Shown here one piece after another: positions 24,006 to 33,225 of a stretch of 64,000 bases of DNA. Each line of letters opens with the position of its first letter. Position 1 is the stretch's first letter. The notes under the pieces are model-generated. The model ran no database searches. It was given only the letters and a program-made list of their open reading frames with translations, and had not been told where the DNA came from. Both the position numbers and the translations under genes were made by a program. The stretch comes from a bacterium (GTDB lineage Bacteria; Patescibacteriota; Microgenomatia; UBA1406; GWC2-37-13), in the NCBI GenBank assembly GCA_021833625.1, contig JAKBEU010000003.1, positions 147,250 to 211,249 on the forward strand, given 5' to 3'.

Positions 24006-24221
24006 ATGAAACAGATTATTCTGAGGCTAATTCGTTTGTATCAGAAGTTTTCTTTTATCCAAAGATGGTTTGGGGGAGGATGTCGGTTTTATCCCACCTG
24101 TTCGGAATATACTTACCTGGCTGTTGAAAAGTATGGAATTGCAAAGGGGAGTTGGCTTGGGCTCAAACGTATTAGCCGTTGTCACCCGTGGAACAAGGGA
24201 GGGATAGATAAACTTAAATAA
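24006..24221 (+). CDS. yidD: membrane protein insertion efficiency factor YidD
   Basis: 71 residues. Family signature CRFYPTCSEYTYLAVEKYG and the end SRCHPWNKGGID are intact. Assists YidC-dependent insertion; YidC itself is 18 kb away here rather than adjacent. The ATG at 24006 is 7 nt after a TATAAT; an ATG six codons upstream falls inside that -10 region. Next gene starts at its last base. Confidence 0.93.
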   Translation: MKQIILRLIRLYQKFSFIQRWFGGGCRFYPTCSEYTYLAVEKYGIAKGSWLGLKRISRCHPWNKGGIDKLK

Positions 24222-25855
24222 TGCATAATAAAAAAGTGCTTTATGCCTGTATATGGGTATTGTTTATTATCTATCTTTTTTCCTTCCTTTTTACGACGAG
24301 TAATGATTTTTCCCAAGACCTCGGGAGACATATAAAATTGGGGGAGATAATCGTGCAGACAAAATCAGTTCCAAAAATAAATTTGTTTTCATTTACGAAT
24401 CCCAATTTTTCCTTCATAAATCACCATTGGTTTTCCGAAGTTATTTTTTTCCTTTCCCAAAAATGGATGGGGTTAACATCCCTTATTGTTTTAAAAACGG
24501 TTGTTGTCGGTCTGTCGCTTGTTATTGCAGCCTCAACCTCGGGCTCTTTGTGGGGCGTTGCCGTGGGATTTTTATTATCTCCGCTTATTTTAGAACGGGC
24601 GGATATCAGACCTGAAATATTCGGCTTCCTCTTTTTTTCTTTGTTATTGTTCCAGTTGAAAAGACTGAAAAAGGGAAAACACATCTCTCCATTCGTTCCC
24701 GTTATTTTTCTTTTATGGGTAAACATGCATATTTCTTTTGTTTTTGGACTGTTTCTGCTTGGTATTATTTTTCTTGTTGCCGATAAGGGTAAGTGGAATA
24801 CGGTGATTACTCTTCTTAGCTTTCTTTGTCTGTTTATTAATCCCAATGGAGTCGGGGGAGTTCTTGCTCCTTTTACCATATTCAACAATTACGGATATTC
24901 AATCGTTGAGAACCAGAATATATTTTTTTTACAGAGCAGAACAAGCGATATTTTTATAAAAGGATTTTTTTTATCATTGCCTTTTGTTCTTGGTGCTCTT
25001 TATTTTCTTTGTCGGAAAAAAGATTATGCCGGATCGTTGCTGCTTTGTGTCTTTACCTCATTGACGTTCTTCCAGGTACGACATTTCCCTTTTTTTATCA
25101 TCACCGCCCTAGTTTTTATTCCAGACGCATTAAAAAGCCTAAAGATTCATTTTGGTCTAACGACAAAAGCACTATTGTGTTATTCGTTTATTATTTTGCT
25201 GTTCTGCGGAATCGTTTTTTTCGGAACCAATATGTTTTTTGAGACATTCGACATTAACAAAGCATTCGGTACAGACTTTACTCTTTCAAATAAAAAAATA
25301 TTTTTTTATTTAAAACAAAATCCGCCAAAAGGAAATATATTTAACAATTTCGATATTGGGAGTTATTTGATATATGGCTTATATCCGGACATGAAAGTGT
25401 TTGTTGACGGAAGGCCGGAGGCATATCCAGCCTCATTTTTTCAAAATATCTATATACCGATAGAAGAAGATGAAAAAATGCAGGAAAGATATTTTAAACA
25501 ATACGATATCCATACGGTAATTGTTTCACACACAGATCAAACTCCCTGGGGACAAACATTTCTTGCCCGAATTGCACGGGATAAGAGATGGAAAATGACG
25601 TATGTCGATTCGACATTCGTCTTCTTTACTGATACAAAAAACGCAATCGACATACGTACAACAGACCGTTATATTGAACTGGCTGAAGAAGAAAATGACT
25701 TCTTTAAACTCGCAAGCTATATTCATTTTTTTGAAGTGATAGGGAAGCAAGATGTCTCAATTTCTCTTTTAAAGAAAATGAATACTCTTCGTCCTTCCGC
25801 CTGTTCATTAATCCGTATGCATAGCATGCAAAATGACTCCCCATGGTGTTATTAA
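24221..25855 (+). CDS. polytopic membrane protein, possible GT-C-type
   Basis: 544 residues with about 10-11 membrane helices, then a soluble C-terminal domain of 190 residues. Short conserved-looking motifs between helices are SQDLGRHIKLGEII (a DxxRH in the first loop) and INHHWFSEVIF. The topology and the early-loop Asp fit lipid-linked GT-C glycosyltransferases, but no family motif clinches it. It abuts yidD. Confidence 0.6.
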   Translation: MHNKKVLYACIWVLFIIYLFSFLFTTSNDFSQDLGRHIKLGEIIVQTKSVPKINLFSFTNPNFSFINHHWFSEVIFFLSQKWMGLTSLIVLKTVVVGLSLVIAASTSGSLWGVAVGFLLSPLILERADIRPEIFGFLFFSLLLFQLKRLKKGKHISPFVPVIFLLWVNMHISFVFGLFLLGIIFLVADKGKWNTVITLLSFLCLFINPNGVGGVLAPFTIFNNYGYSIVENQNIFFLQSRTSDIFIKGFFLSLPFVLGALYFLCRKKDYAGSLLLCVFTSLTFFQVRHFPFFIITALVFIPDALKSLKIHFGLTTKALLCYSFIILLFCGIVFFGTNMFFETFDINKAFGTDFTLSNKKIFFYLKQNPPKGNIFNNFDIGSYLIYGLYPDMKVFVDGRPEAYPASFFQNIYIPIEEDEKMQERYFKQYDIHTVIVSHTDQTPWGQTFLARIARDKRWKMTYVDSTFVFFTDTKNAIDIRTTDRYIELAEEENDFFKLASYIHFFEVIGKQDVSISLLKKMNTLRPSACSLIRMHSMQNDSPWCY

Positions 25856-25873
25856 TGCGATACACTAAAAGTA

Positions 25874-26962
25874 ATGGATGATAACCAAAGATCATGTCTT
25901 GGGTTTTCTTTGTGTGGTGGTTTCGGGCCGGTAACGTTTAAAAAACTGGTCAAATATTATACGTCTCCAAGTAAAGCGTTTAACGCTCCGGAAAGTCAAC
26001 TTCTTAAGCTGATACGGGAATCGCAGGCAGGGCGCCTTATCGCATTCAGAAAAAATTATAACGCGGAAAAAGAGTTGGATAAGTTGAAGCGCCAAAATGT
26101 TTGGGTGATTGCATGTACGGCAAAAAATTACCCTAAGCAATTGCTCGAATTATACGATCCTCCCATATGTCTCTTTGGAAAAGGGAATATCCTTCTTTTT
26201 GATTTTCTCAAAGATACATTCGTTGGAATTGTAGGAACACGAAAAGCAACGGCATATGGAGCACAGGCAACACAGTGGATTTCCCGTGCACTATCTTCCC
26301 AGAATATTGTCATCGTTTCTGGAATGGCAATAGGAGTCGATACGTTTGCCCACAAAGGAGCAATAGATGAGGAAGGGAGGACCATTGCGGTTCTGGGGAC
26401 ACCCGTTGATACGGTGTATCCGAGGGAGAATGCGGGACTTTGCAATACTATTATTTCAGGATATGGAATAGTTATTTCAGAATATCCACCCGGATATGCC
26501 ATAAATCAGGGAACGTTTGTGGCGCGGAATCGGATTATTGCAGCACTTTCCCAAAGGCTCATCGTAGTAGAAGGGGGGATACAATCGGGAGCGCTTATCA
26601 CCGCAAAATGTGCGGGAGAGCTGGGGAGAGATGTGTATGCGGTTCCGGGGCCCATTACGTCTGAGTCTTCAAAAGGACCCAACAGTCTTATTCAGGACGG
26701 GGCCCATGTTCTGACGCACCCCAATATTCTTTTGACGGGAAAACAGCAGCTGACGGCGGTAAAAAAGGAAAACAAGCCGTCATTGCTGACGGATACGGAA
26801 GAAAAACTATTTGCCTTTCTCTCTTCGGAGTCGTTATTTTCCGATGAACTTGCACAAAAAGTTAAATTACCGATTTCCGATATACTGCCAACCTTATCTC
26901 TTCTTGAAGTGAGGGGGATTGTCAAAAAAAATGCCGACGGAAGCTTTACTGTACGGGTATGA
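25874..26962 (+). CDS. dprA: DNA-processing protein DprA
   Basis: Protects incoming single-stranded DNA and loads RecA in natural transformation. 362 residues. Rossmann core VGIVGTRKATAYG, SGMAIGVDTFAHKGA, TVYPREN, SEYPPGY, VARNRIIAALSQRLIVVEG, SGALITAKCAGE and VYAVPGPI are all there; the last 75 residues form a winged-helix domain. TACACT at 25861-25866 ends 7 nt before the ATG. Its 3' end overlaps the convergent rpiB by 17 bp. Confidence 0.95.
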   Translation: MDDNQRSCLGFSLCGGFGPVTFKKLVKYYTSPSKAFNAPESQLLKLIRESQAGRLIAFRKNYNAEKELDKLKRQNVWVIACTAKNYPKQLLELYDPPICLFGKGNILLFDFLKDTFVGIVGTRKATAYGAQATQWISRALSSQNIVIVSGMAIGVDTFAHKGAIDEEGRTIAVLGTPVDTVYPRENAGLCNTIISGYGIVISEYPPGYAINQGTFVARNRIIAALSQRLIVVEGGIQSGALITAKCAGELGRDVYAVPGPITSESSKGPNSLIQDGAHVLTHPNILLTGKQQLTAVKKENKPSLLTDTEEKLFAFLSSESLFSDELAQKVKLPISDILPTLSLLEVRGIVKKNADGSFTVRV

Positions 26963-27395
26963 TATCAACCTTTTTCTCTCTCCGGAGATATTTTTCGTCA
27001 TTTTTTGGATGAGATGAGAAAAATATGTCAATATATTTTTTTGCAGTTTCAAAGTCGGTGTAGTCTGCAGCGATGGCAAGAATATTCATATGATCGTTTT
27101 CGCGGCCGTGCTGTACTTGTTGGGCATTGAGCGCTATCCCACAACGGATATGTTTGAACCGGTTCACGGCAATGCTTACTCCGATTCCAGATCCGCACAG
27201 AACGATTCCTAAGTTTTCCTCCGGATTTTGTTGGACTGCCTGGGCGACTTTTTGGGCAAAATCCGAATGATCATCAAGCGGATCAAGCTGATAATTTCCA
27301 AAATCTTCTATCCTGATATCTTTTTCCTGCAGGTACTCCACCAGCTTATTTTTTAGATCAAACCCTCGGTGGTCGGTTGCTATGAAGACGGGCAT
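26946..27395 (-). CDS. rpiB: ribose 5-phosphate isomerase B
   Basis: Interconverts ribose 5-phosphate and ribulose 5-phosphate. 149 residues. ATDHRGFDLKNKL at the N-terminus, the catalytic Cys in VLCGSGIGVSIAVNR and the closing HGRENDHMNILAI are the RpiB/LacA family motifs. TATACT lies 6 nt before the ATG, so leaderless. Converges on and overlaps dprA. Confidence 0.92.
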   Translation of the reverse strand: MPVFIATDHRGFDLKNKLVEYLQEKDIRIEDFGNYQLDPLDDHSDFAQKVAQAVQQNPEENLGIVLCGSGIGVSIAVNRFKHIRCGIALNAQQVQHGRENDHMNILAIAADYTDFETAKKYIDIFFSSHPKNDEKYLRREKKVDIIPVQ

Positions 27396-27430
27396 AGTAT
27401 TAGTATATCAAATCATATTATTTGTCAAAT

Positions 27431-27461
27431 AAAAATCCCCTCCTTATGACGGGAGGGGATT
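27431..27461 (-). terminator. terminator after the HU gene
   Basis: Stem AATCCCCTCC/GGAGGGGATT (27434-27443 with 27452-27461) with an 8-nt loop. On the minus strand the stem is followed by TTTTTATTTG, an intrinsic terminator for the HU gene ending at 27478. Confidence 0.88.
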
Positions 27462-27477
27462 AGTTGAGAACGGACTA

Positions 27478-27750
27478 TTACTTAACGGTTCTCTTCAAGC
27501 TTTTACCTGCGGTAAAGCCTGGAGTTTTTGTTGCTGGAATTTGAATTTCAGCTCCGGTTTGTGGATTGCGGCCTTTTCGGGCTGCTCTTTTTCGGATCAT
27601 GAATGTTCCAAATCCTGTTACAACGACTTTTTCACCTCGCTTCATTGCGTCAGTGATTGAGCCGAAAACTGCATTAACAGCATCTTTTGATGCTTTTGCT
27701 GTAAGACCAGCTTTTTTTGTTACTTGTGCGATAAGATCTGCTTTTGTCAT
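27478..27750 (-). CDS. hup: DNA-binding protein HU
   Basis: 90 residues of the HU/IHF family: helices MTKADLIAQVTKKAGLTA and DAVNAVFGSITDAM, then VVVTGFGTFMIRKR and the DNA-clasping arm RKGRNPQTGAEIQIPA with the intercalating Pro. Lysine and arginine rich. Preceded by its own promoter and a strong SD, and closed by a terminator, so a single-gene unit. Confidence 0.95.
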   Translation of the reverse strand: MTKADLIAQVTKKAGLTAKASKDAVNAVFGSITDAMKRGEKVVVTGFGTFMIRKRAARKGRNPQTGAEIQIPATKTPGFTAGKSLKRTVK

Positions 27751-27757
27751 ATATGTT

Positions 27758-27828
27758 CACCCCCTCTTTAAGCGACGTAAACGAATAATAATTAGCAATA
27801 GATTACTCATTATTTCGCGTCCTGTCAA
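27758..27828 (-). promoter_or_regulatory. HU promoter and Shine-Dalgarno leader
   Basis: -35 TTGACA (27828-27823) and -10 TAATCT (27805-27800) are 17 bp apart. The leader of about 45 nt contains AGAGGGGGTGA roughly 6-10 nt before the ATG at 27750. This is one of the few genes here with a normal leader and SD, in contrast to the leaderless pattern. Confidence 0.8.
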
Positions 27829-27935
27829 TCTATATTAAAAATATCTTATTGTAACAATCTATATCAAATACGGGGCTCTGTGACAATGTAAAAAAGGGCA
27901 TGATGAAAGGAGAGAGAATTTGTCAAAAATGAGGT

Positions 27936-27997
27936 AAAAATAAAAGGCAACATCCGAATGTTGTTTCCAACATCTCTTAGTTGCCTTTTATTTTTTT
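27936..27997 (-). terminator. terminator after RNase Y
   Basis: Outer arms AAAAATAAAAGGCAAC (27936-27951) and GTTGCCTTTTATTTTT (27980-27995) pair over about 16 bp around an inner small hairpin (AACAT/ATGTT). A T-rich flank lies on both strands, so it could work both ways; the minus-strand rny gene ends at 28002. The interval 27829-27935 holds nothing else I can name. Confidence 0.8.
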
Positions 27998-28001
27998 AAA
28001 A

Positions 28002-29456
28002 TTAAATCTTGGTTGTCGCTTCCGTTCGGTACTCTCGGATTATGGTTATTTTTATCTGTCCGGGGAATACGTCAAACTTTTCTTCAAGTTCCTGTTTGAT
28101 TTTTGCAGCCAATATTGTCGATTCTTCATCAGTAATTTCCTCAGGCTTAACAATAACACGGAGTTCGCGGCCGGCCTGAAGTGCAAATGCTTCCCTGACG
28201 CCTTTTTTTGTTTTTGCAACGTCTTCAATTGTTTTGATTCGTTTGAGATATTCTTCAAAGTCTTCATGACGTGCTCCGGGCCTTCCTCCTGATACCGCAT
28301 CCGAAATATAAACGATGACTGCTTCAACACTGGTGAATGCGGTGTCTTCGTGGTGGGATGCAACAGCGTCAATCACCTTCTGTGGGAACCGGTATTTTTT
28401 CAAAAGTTCTACTCCAAGGTCGATATGGGAGCCTTCCTTGTCGTTAATGACTTTTCCGATATCATGGAAAAGACAGCCGAGTTTTACGACATTAATATCC
28501 GCATTCAGTTCGTGGGCAAGGGCAATACCTATTCGTGTCTCTTCGAGTGTGTGAATAATCATGTTCTGTCCGTAAGAAAAGCGGTATTTAAATCGTCCCA
28601 AAAGCTTAATAAGCTCAACGGGCAGATTAAAGACACCCACCTTATGGGCAAGCTCTTCTCCTGCCTTGAAGATGGTCTTTTCGACTTCTTCTCTTGTTTT
28701 AGCAACGATTTCTTCTATTCGCGGCGGCTGGATACGGCCGTCTTTAATAAGTCGTTCGAGTGCCGTGCGTGCAATTTCCCGTCGTATCGCATCAAAGGAA
28801 GAGAGTTTGATGACTCCGTCTTCTTCAAGATCAACGTCAACTCCTGTTGCGACTTCAAATGCGCGGATATTGCGGCCTTCTTTACCGATGATGCGGCCTT
28901 TGTATTCGTCGCTTGGAAGGTGGACAACGGAAAGAGTATATTCGGCGGTTACATCCGTTGCGCCATATCTCATTGCGTCAACCAACATCTGTTTTGCTTT
29001 TTCATCAACCTTTTCCTTGATGTCTTCCTCAGCCTGAGTAATACGTTTTGCAACGTCGCCTTTCAGTTTTTCTTCCCATCCCTGGAGGAGAAGCTGTTTG
29101 GCCTGATCTTTTGTCATTTTTGCAATGATTTCAAGCTTTTGCAGTATTTGGTCCCGTTTTTCCTCAAGATCCTTTCTTGTTACACCGACAGACTGTTTCT
29201 CCCGCTCTACTTGTTGTTTTTCGCTGTTAAGTTGAGTCTCTTTTTCAGCTACAAGCTGTTCTTTTTTCGCAACTCTTTTTTCTGCCTCAAGAGATTCGGC
29301 GAGATTTTTTTGAGCTTGGTGTTCCGCATCCTGTTTAATACGAAGTGCGTCTTCGTTTGCTTTGAGAATGATTTCTTTCGCTTGTTGCTTGAGAATAACA
29401 TCTTGTTCCTCTATCTGTTTGCCGAGGAACAATTTCCTAAAAAATGAGCCGAACAT
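28002..29456 (-). CDS. rny: ribonuclease Y without the usual membrane anchor
   Basis: Endonuclease that starts mRNA decay. 484 residues. A long coiled coil (about 15-160), KH domain with GRIIGKEGRNIRAFE near 190, and HD domain with LFHDIGKV near 330 and HHEDT. Family members usually begin with a membrane helix; here the first residues (MFGSFFRKLFLGKQ) are only a short amphipathic stretch. A cytosolic or peripheral enzyme is likely. Flanked by a terminator on its 3' side. Confidence 0.93.
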   Translation of the reverse strand: MFGSFFRKLFLGKQIEEQDVILKQQAKEIILKANEDALRIKQDAEHQAQKNLAESLEAEKRVAKKEQLVAEKETQLNSEKQQVEREKQSVGVTRKDLEEKRDQILQKLEIIAKMTKDQAKQLLLQGWEEKLKGDVAKRITQAEEDIKEKVDEKAKQMLVDAMRYGATDVTAEYTLSVVHLPSDEYKGRIIGKEGRNIRAFEVATGVDVDLEEDGVIKLSSFDAIRREIARTALERLIKDGRIQPPRIEEIVAKTREEVEKTIFKAGEELAHKVGVFNLPVELIKLLGRFKYRFSYGQNMIIHTLEETRIGIALAHELNADINVVKLGCLFHDIGKVINDKEGSHIDLGVELLKKYRFPQKVIDAVASHHEDTAFTSVEAVIVYISDAVSGGRPGARHEDFEEYLKRIKTIEDVAKTKKGVREAFALQAGRELRVIVKPEEITDEESTILAAKIKQELEEKFDVFPGQIKITIIREYRTEATTKI

Positions 29457-29602
29457 ATTTTTTTGTTTTGATCAGTCGAGAGAGAGTAGGTGCTTATGCG
29501 TCATTCGTTGGAACGGATTGTGATAAAGAATGAATCATAATCAAAAAGGCAATAATTGGTATACTCTCTGCCAACCAATTAATAATATAGCGATATTGTA
29601 CT

Positions 29603-30067
29603 CTATCTGCCCATTACATGCAAATACGCCTTTTTGGCTATATCATACGAAAATCCGCGGCGTTGAAGGAATGAAATTGCCCGTACAAACCGTTTTTTTT
29701 CATCGGAAATCATGCGTAGGGATTTTGCCTTTTTTTGCAGTGCCTGTTTTGCGAGTTCTTCTTCATCCACCATATTTTCAGAAAAATAAGTGTCTATGTC
29801 TTCAGCTGATATACCGAATTTTTTCAGCTCCATCTGAAGCACGATGCGGCTTTTTGGCTTTAGCGTGTTTCGCGTGGAAACAAAGGATTTGATGAAATCT
29901 TTATCGTTGAGAAATCCCTGACTTTTGAGGACATCAATGGCTGATTGTATTTCATCTTCAGAAAAATGATAACGGAGCGCTTTTTTTCTCAAAAACGTCT
30001 GTATCTCAAACACACTGCGCGGACGAAATGACAGGAAGTGGTAGGAAAGAGCCAGTGCCTTTTCCAT
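29603..30067 (-). CDS. recX: regulatory protein RecX
   Basis: 154 residues of three-helix RecX repeats (LSYHFLSFRPRSVFEIQTFLRKK, LKSQGFLNDKDFIKSFV, FLQRRGFSYDIAKKAY). RecX inhibits and tunes RecA filaments. Its ATG shares a base with the recA stop (TAATG), so it is made from the recA transcript. Confidence 0.9.
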   Translation of the reverse strand: MEKALALSYHFLSFRPRSVFEIQTFLRKKALRYHFSEDEIQSAIDVLKSQGFLNDKDFIKSFVSTRNTLKPKSRIVLQMELKKFGISAEDIDTYFSENMVDEEELAKQALQKKAKSLRMISDEKKRFVRAISFLQRRGFSYDIAKKAYLHVMGR

Positions 30068-31077
30068 TATTTCTTGAATACTTTTAGTTCGACGGCCTTA
30101 TAGATTGTTTGTCTCAATTTTTCATCCTGCAAAAGCAGATCCTTCACCTGTTCTTTTCCCTGACCGAGCATTTTATCCTGATATTTAATAAATGACCCGC
30201 TTTTAGTGAGAATTCCCGCTTCAATTGCCGTGTCGACAATACTGTCAAGCTTATCAATTCCACGGCCGTTGATGGTAAATTCAGCGGTTTTAAAAGGAGG
30301 CGCCATTTTGTTTTTTACTATTTTTACGCGGACCCGGGTTCCTACGACTTCCGTTCCTTTTTTCAATGTCTCGATTTTTCTGACATCCATTCGGACCGAT
30401 GCATAAAATTTCAACGCCATACCTCCTGAGGTTGTTTCCGGATTTCCAAACATAATTCCTATCTTCATGCGCAGTTGATTGGTAAATACAATGGTGGTTT
30501 TTGATTTGGAAAGGATGCCGGCAAGTTTTCGAAGAGCCTGTGACATAAGTCGGGCCTGAAGTCCCATTTGGGCATCTCCCATTTCGCCCTCTATTTCCGC
30601 TTTTGGAACAAGTGCGGCAACGGAATCAACAACAACAAGATCTACTCCACCGGACCTGATAAGTGATTCTGCAATTTCAAGAGCTTGTTCTCCCGTATCG
30701 GGTTGTGCAACGAGAAGATCATCAAGTTGAACACCGATAGTTTTTGCCCATGTTGGGTCAATTGCGTGTTCTGCATCGATGAATGCGGCAACTCCACCTG
30801 TTTTTTGCACTTCGGCGATCAACGAAAGACAAATGGTTGTTTTTCCAGATGATTCCGGTCCGTAAATCTCGATGATTCTTCCCTTGGGAAGGCCTCCGAT
30901 ACCTAGCGCAAAATCAAGAGGGATAACGCCGGTCTTTATGACGTCGACGTCTGAGGCGGGAGTCTCTCCAAGACGCATAATCGATCCTTTCCCGAACTCT
31001 CTTTGAATTTGTTCAATGGCTAAATCGACTGCCTGTATTTTTGGACTTTTTTTCTCCTCTGTTTTTTGTGTTTGCAT
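30067..31077 (-). CDS. recA: recombinase RecA
   Basis: 336 residues. Walker [10 protein letters not shown], the start [32 protein letters not shown]2 loop region [21 protein letters not shown]. Complete. Central to recombination and repair, and with DprA and ComM in this window to uptake of DNA. No LexA-like box is obvious upstream. Confidence 0.97.
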   Translation of the reverse strand: MQTQKTEEKKSPKIQAVDLAIEQIQREFGKGSIMRLGETPASDVDVIKTGVIPLDFALGIGGLPKGRIIEIYGPESSGKTTICLSLIAEVQKTGGVAAFIDAEHAIDPTWAKTIGVQLDDLLVAQPDTGEQALEIAESLIRSGGVDLVVVDSVAALVPKAEIEGEMGDAQMGLQARLMSQALRKLAGILSKSKTTIVFTNQLRMKIGIMFGNPETTSGGMALKFYASVRMDVRKIETLKKGTEVVGTRVRVKIVKNKMAPPFKTAEFTINGRGIDKLDSIVDTAIEAGILTKSGSFIKYQDKMLGQGKEQVKDLLLQDEKLRQTIYKAVELKVFKK

Positions 31078-31134
31078 AGGTGTTTTATAAATTTATAAGC
31101 TCATTATAAAGAGCCGTTTTGAAAAAGCAAATGT

Positions 31135-32649
31135 TCATTCTTCCTTTGGGCGATATTGCAGTGCTTCCGCGACGTGTTTCCCCTCAATCTGAGACAAACC
31201 TTCAAGATCCGCAATGGTCTGTGAAATTTTAATTATCTTGAAATAAGAACGTGCGGAAAGCGACAAACGCGTTATTGCCGTTTTTAATAAAGTATTTGAC
31301 TGATCGGTTAATGTGCAAAACTTACGAATATCCGCAGGCGTCATTTCCGCATTGGTAAATGATTTTTTAAACCGTGTATTTTGTCTCTCCCTTGCTTTTT
31401 GGACACGGGTTCTTATGACGGAGCTGCTCTCCGCCTTTTCTATTGATGTTAATTTTTCCTCTTTTACCGGGGGGACGTCAACATGAATATCTATTCTGTC
31501 AAGGATGGGCCCGGAAATGCGTTTTTGATATTTCAATATCGTTTGGGAAGAGCACTTACACCCTCTTGTCGGATGTCCAAGGTATCCGCACGGACAGGGA
31601 TTTGAAGCAGCAATAAGAAGAAACCGACAGGGAAATGTAACGCTTCCCGCAGCTCTTGAGATCGCAACCTGTCCGTCTTCAATGGGTTGTCTCAATGATT
31701 CGAGGGTGGCATGGGGAAACTCAGGAAATTCATCCAAAAAAAGAACGCCGCGATGGGCAAGAGATATTTCGCCCGGCATAGGGTGAGTTCCTCCCCCGAT
31801 AAGACCGATGCGGGAAGTGGTGTGATGGGGAGAGCGGAAAGGGCGGGTTGTTACAAATCCTTTGTTGTTTAACATCCCCACAACGGAGTAGATTTTTGAA
31901 ACTTCAAGTATTTCTTCACGACCAAGACGCGGCATGATGGAGGGGAACGCACGGGAAAGTAATGTTTTTCCCGCTCCGGGAACTCCCTTAAGATGAATGT
32001 TGTGAAATCCGGCAGCGGCAATTTCAAGGGCGCGCTTTGCCGTTTCCTGTCCCCGGATTCCTTCAAAATCAATCTGTGTTTCGCTGTATTCTCCGCGATT
32101 TTCAAGCTCAAGAGGAGGAATAGATTGTATTGTTTTTTGTCCATTCAAATGGAGCACGAGGTCCTGCAGGTTATAGACGGGAATTACGGAAACTCCTTCA
32201 ACTGCCGACGCTTCTTTACTGTTTTCACACGGAACAAACATGTTTGCAATTTTTCTTTCCCGTGCCAGTAGAGCAAGGGGAAGGACTCCGGGTGTTCCAC
32301 GGATAGTTCCCTCAAGAGATAGTTCGCCGATGAAAAAGCTATTCTTGAGGTTTTTTTTATCAATCATTCCTGCCGCCGCAAGCACTCCGAGGGCAATAGG
32401 CAGATCAAAACCGGATCCTTGTTTTGGGATATCAGCGGGCGCCAAGTTGACGGTTAATCTTGAATCCGGCATTTCAAATCCTGCGTTTGCAATTGCGGTA
32501 CGCACCCTGTCCTTTGCCTCGTCTATTGCTTTATTGGGAAGGCCCACAAGTGTAAATGTAGGAAAACCTTTCCCTGCGATATCGACCTCAATTTCAATAA
32601 GAACCCCTTCCAAACCGATGGTAGTGCCTGAGAAGATACGGGCAAGCAT
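31135..32649 (-). CDS. comM: Mg-chelatase-like AAA+ protein ComM/YifB
   Basis: 504 residues. N-terminal Lon-S5-like part (LVGLPNKAIDEAKDRVRTAI), AAA+ core with GVPGAGKTLLSRAFPS and LFLDEFPEF, a zinc-like CPCGYLG...GCKC, and a C-terminal YifB domain (ITRLSLSARSYFKIIKISQTIADL). ComM is a branch-migration helicase that aids natural transformation. TACAGT lies 7 nt before the ATG. Confidence 0.93.
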   Translation of the reverse strand: MLARIFSGTTIGLEGVLIEIEVDIAGKGFPTFTLVGLPNKAIDEAKDRVRTAIANAGFEMPDSRLTVNLAPADIPKQGSGFDLPIALGVLAAAGMIDKKNLKNSFFIGELSLEGTIRGTPGVLPLALLARERKIANMFVPCENSKEASAVEGVSVIPVYNLQDLVLHLNGQKTIQSIPPLELENRGEYSETQIDFEGIRGQETAKRALEIAAAGFHNIHLKGVPGAGKTLLSRAFPSIMPRLGREEILEVSKIYSVVGMLNNKGFVTTRPFRSPHHTTSRIGLIGGGTHPMPGEISLAHRGVLFLDEFPEFPHATLESLRQPIEDGQVAISRAAGSVTFPCRFLLIAASNPCPCGYLGHPTRGCKCSSQTILKYQKRISGPILDRIDIHVDVPPVKEEKLTSIEKAESSSVIRTRVQKARERQNTRFKKSFTNAEMTPADIRKFCTLTDQSNTLLKTAITRLSLSARSYFKIIKISQTIADLEGLSQIEGKHVAEALQYRPKEE

Positions 32650-32763
32650 AAGATTAACTGTAGTATTTCATCCGTTATTTAAACAAGGGCTTATAAACCA
32701 CAAAATATCATTTATAGACTGTTATGAGGGGTAAAAAATCACATTAGTGCTTTTTTGAAGGGA

Positions 32764-33066
32764 TTAGATTAAATTTGTCTTCGTGTAAAGAATGAAAGCG
32801 ATAAGAAGATAAATTGCGAGTCCGTAGGGGGAGAGAAACAAGCAGAAAAGAAGACTGGTAAGAACAAGGAAAAAGTAGGAATTAAATTTCCGGGTCGAAA
32901 CAACAGTGCGGGTGATAATCAAAAATAAAAAGACAACAAGCAGTGATTCCGTGCGGAAAGGAGATAGGGAAATATGAAAAATATAGCTCAGAAGAAGGAA
33001 TAGCCCAAACAATGCGGTGAAAACATCTTTCTCATCAAAAAAAAATCTATCGAGACGAAGAAGCAT
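32764..33066 (-). CDS. small polytopic membrane protein
   Basis: 100 residues with three or four hydrophobic helices and almost no polar surface after residue 15. Starts 9 bp after the stop of the 43-residue protein upstream, so the two likely share one transcript. No family recognised. Confidence 0.6.
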   Translation of the reverse strand: MLLRLDRFFFDEKDVFTALFGLFLLLSYIFHISLSPFRTESLLVVFLFLIITRTVVSTRKFNSYFFLVLTSLLFCLFLSPYGLAIYLLIAFILYTKTNLI

Positions 33067-33075
33067 ATATGTATA

Positions 33076-33207
33076 TTATAGATTAAATAATTGAATTAAA
33101 AACAAACTCCCCTTGTTTTGAATGTAATATTGGTCAATAAAATATGCGGCGCAAAATGAAAGAATCGCAATTAACGTGATGAAAAAATATTTCTTTTTCT
33201 GATCCAT
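33076..33207 (-). CDS. 43-residue single-helix membrane protein
   Basis: A 44-codon frame, MDQKKKYFF... with one membrane helix (about 8-26) after a lysine-rich start, which obeys the positive-inside rule. TATAAT (33219-33214) lies exactly 6 nt before the ATG, the spacing used by other genes here, and a second gene follows 9 bp on. This promoter evidence is why I accept so short a gene. Confidence 0.6.
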   Translation of the reverse strand: MDQKKKYFFITLIAILSFCAAYFIDQYYIQNKGSLFLIQLFNL

Positions 33208-33213
33208 TAATTT

Positions 33214-33221
33214 ATTATACT
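33214..33221. promoter_or_regulatory. overlapping divergent -10 elements
   Basis: ATTATACT carries a minus-strand TATAAT (33219-33214) for the 43-residue protein and a plus-strand TATACT (33216-33221) for the Cys-rich secreted protein. The start codons at 33207 and 33226/33232 face away from each other. Confidence 0.6.
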
Positions 33222-33225
33222 GTAG

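Noticed and set aside
28350..29447. A 365-codon open frame on the plus strand opposite RNase Y
   Set aside because: It is rich in Phe/Cys/Asn, has no promoter or SD, and mirrors the Lys/Glu-rich coiled coil of rny on the other strand.
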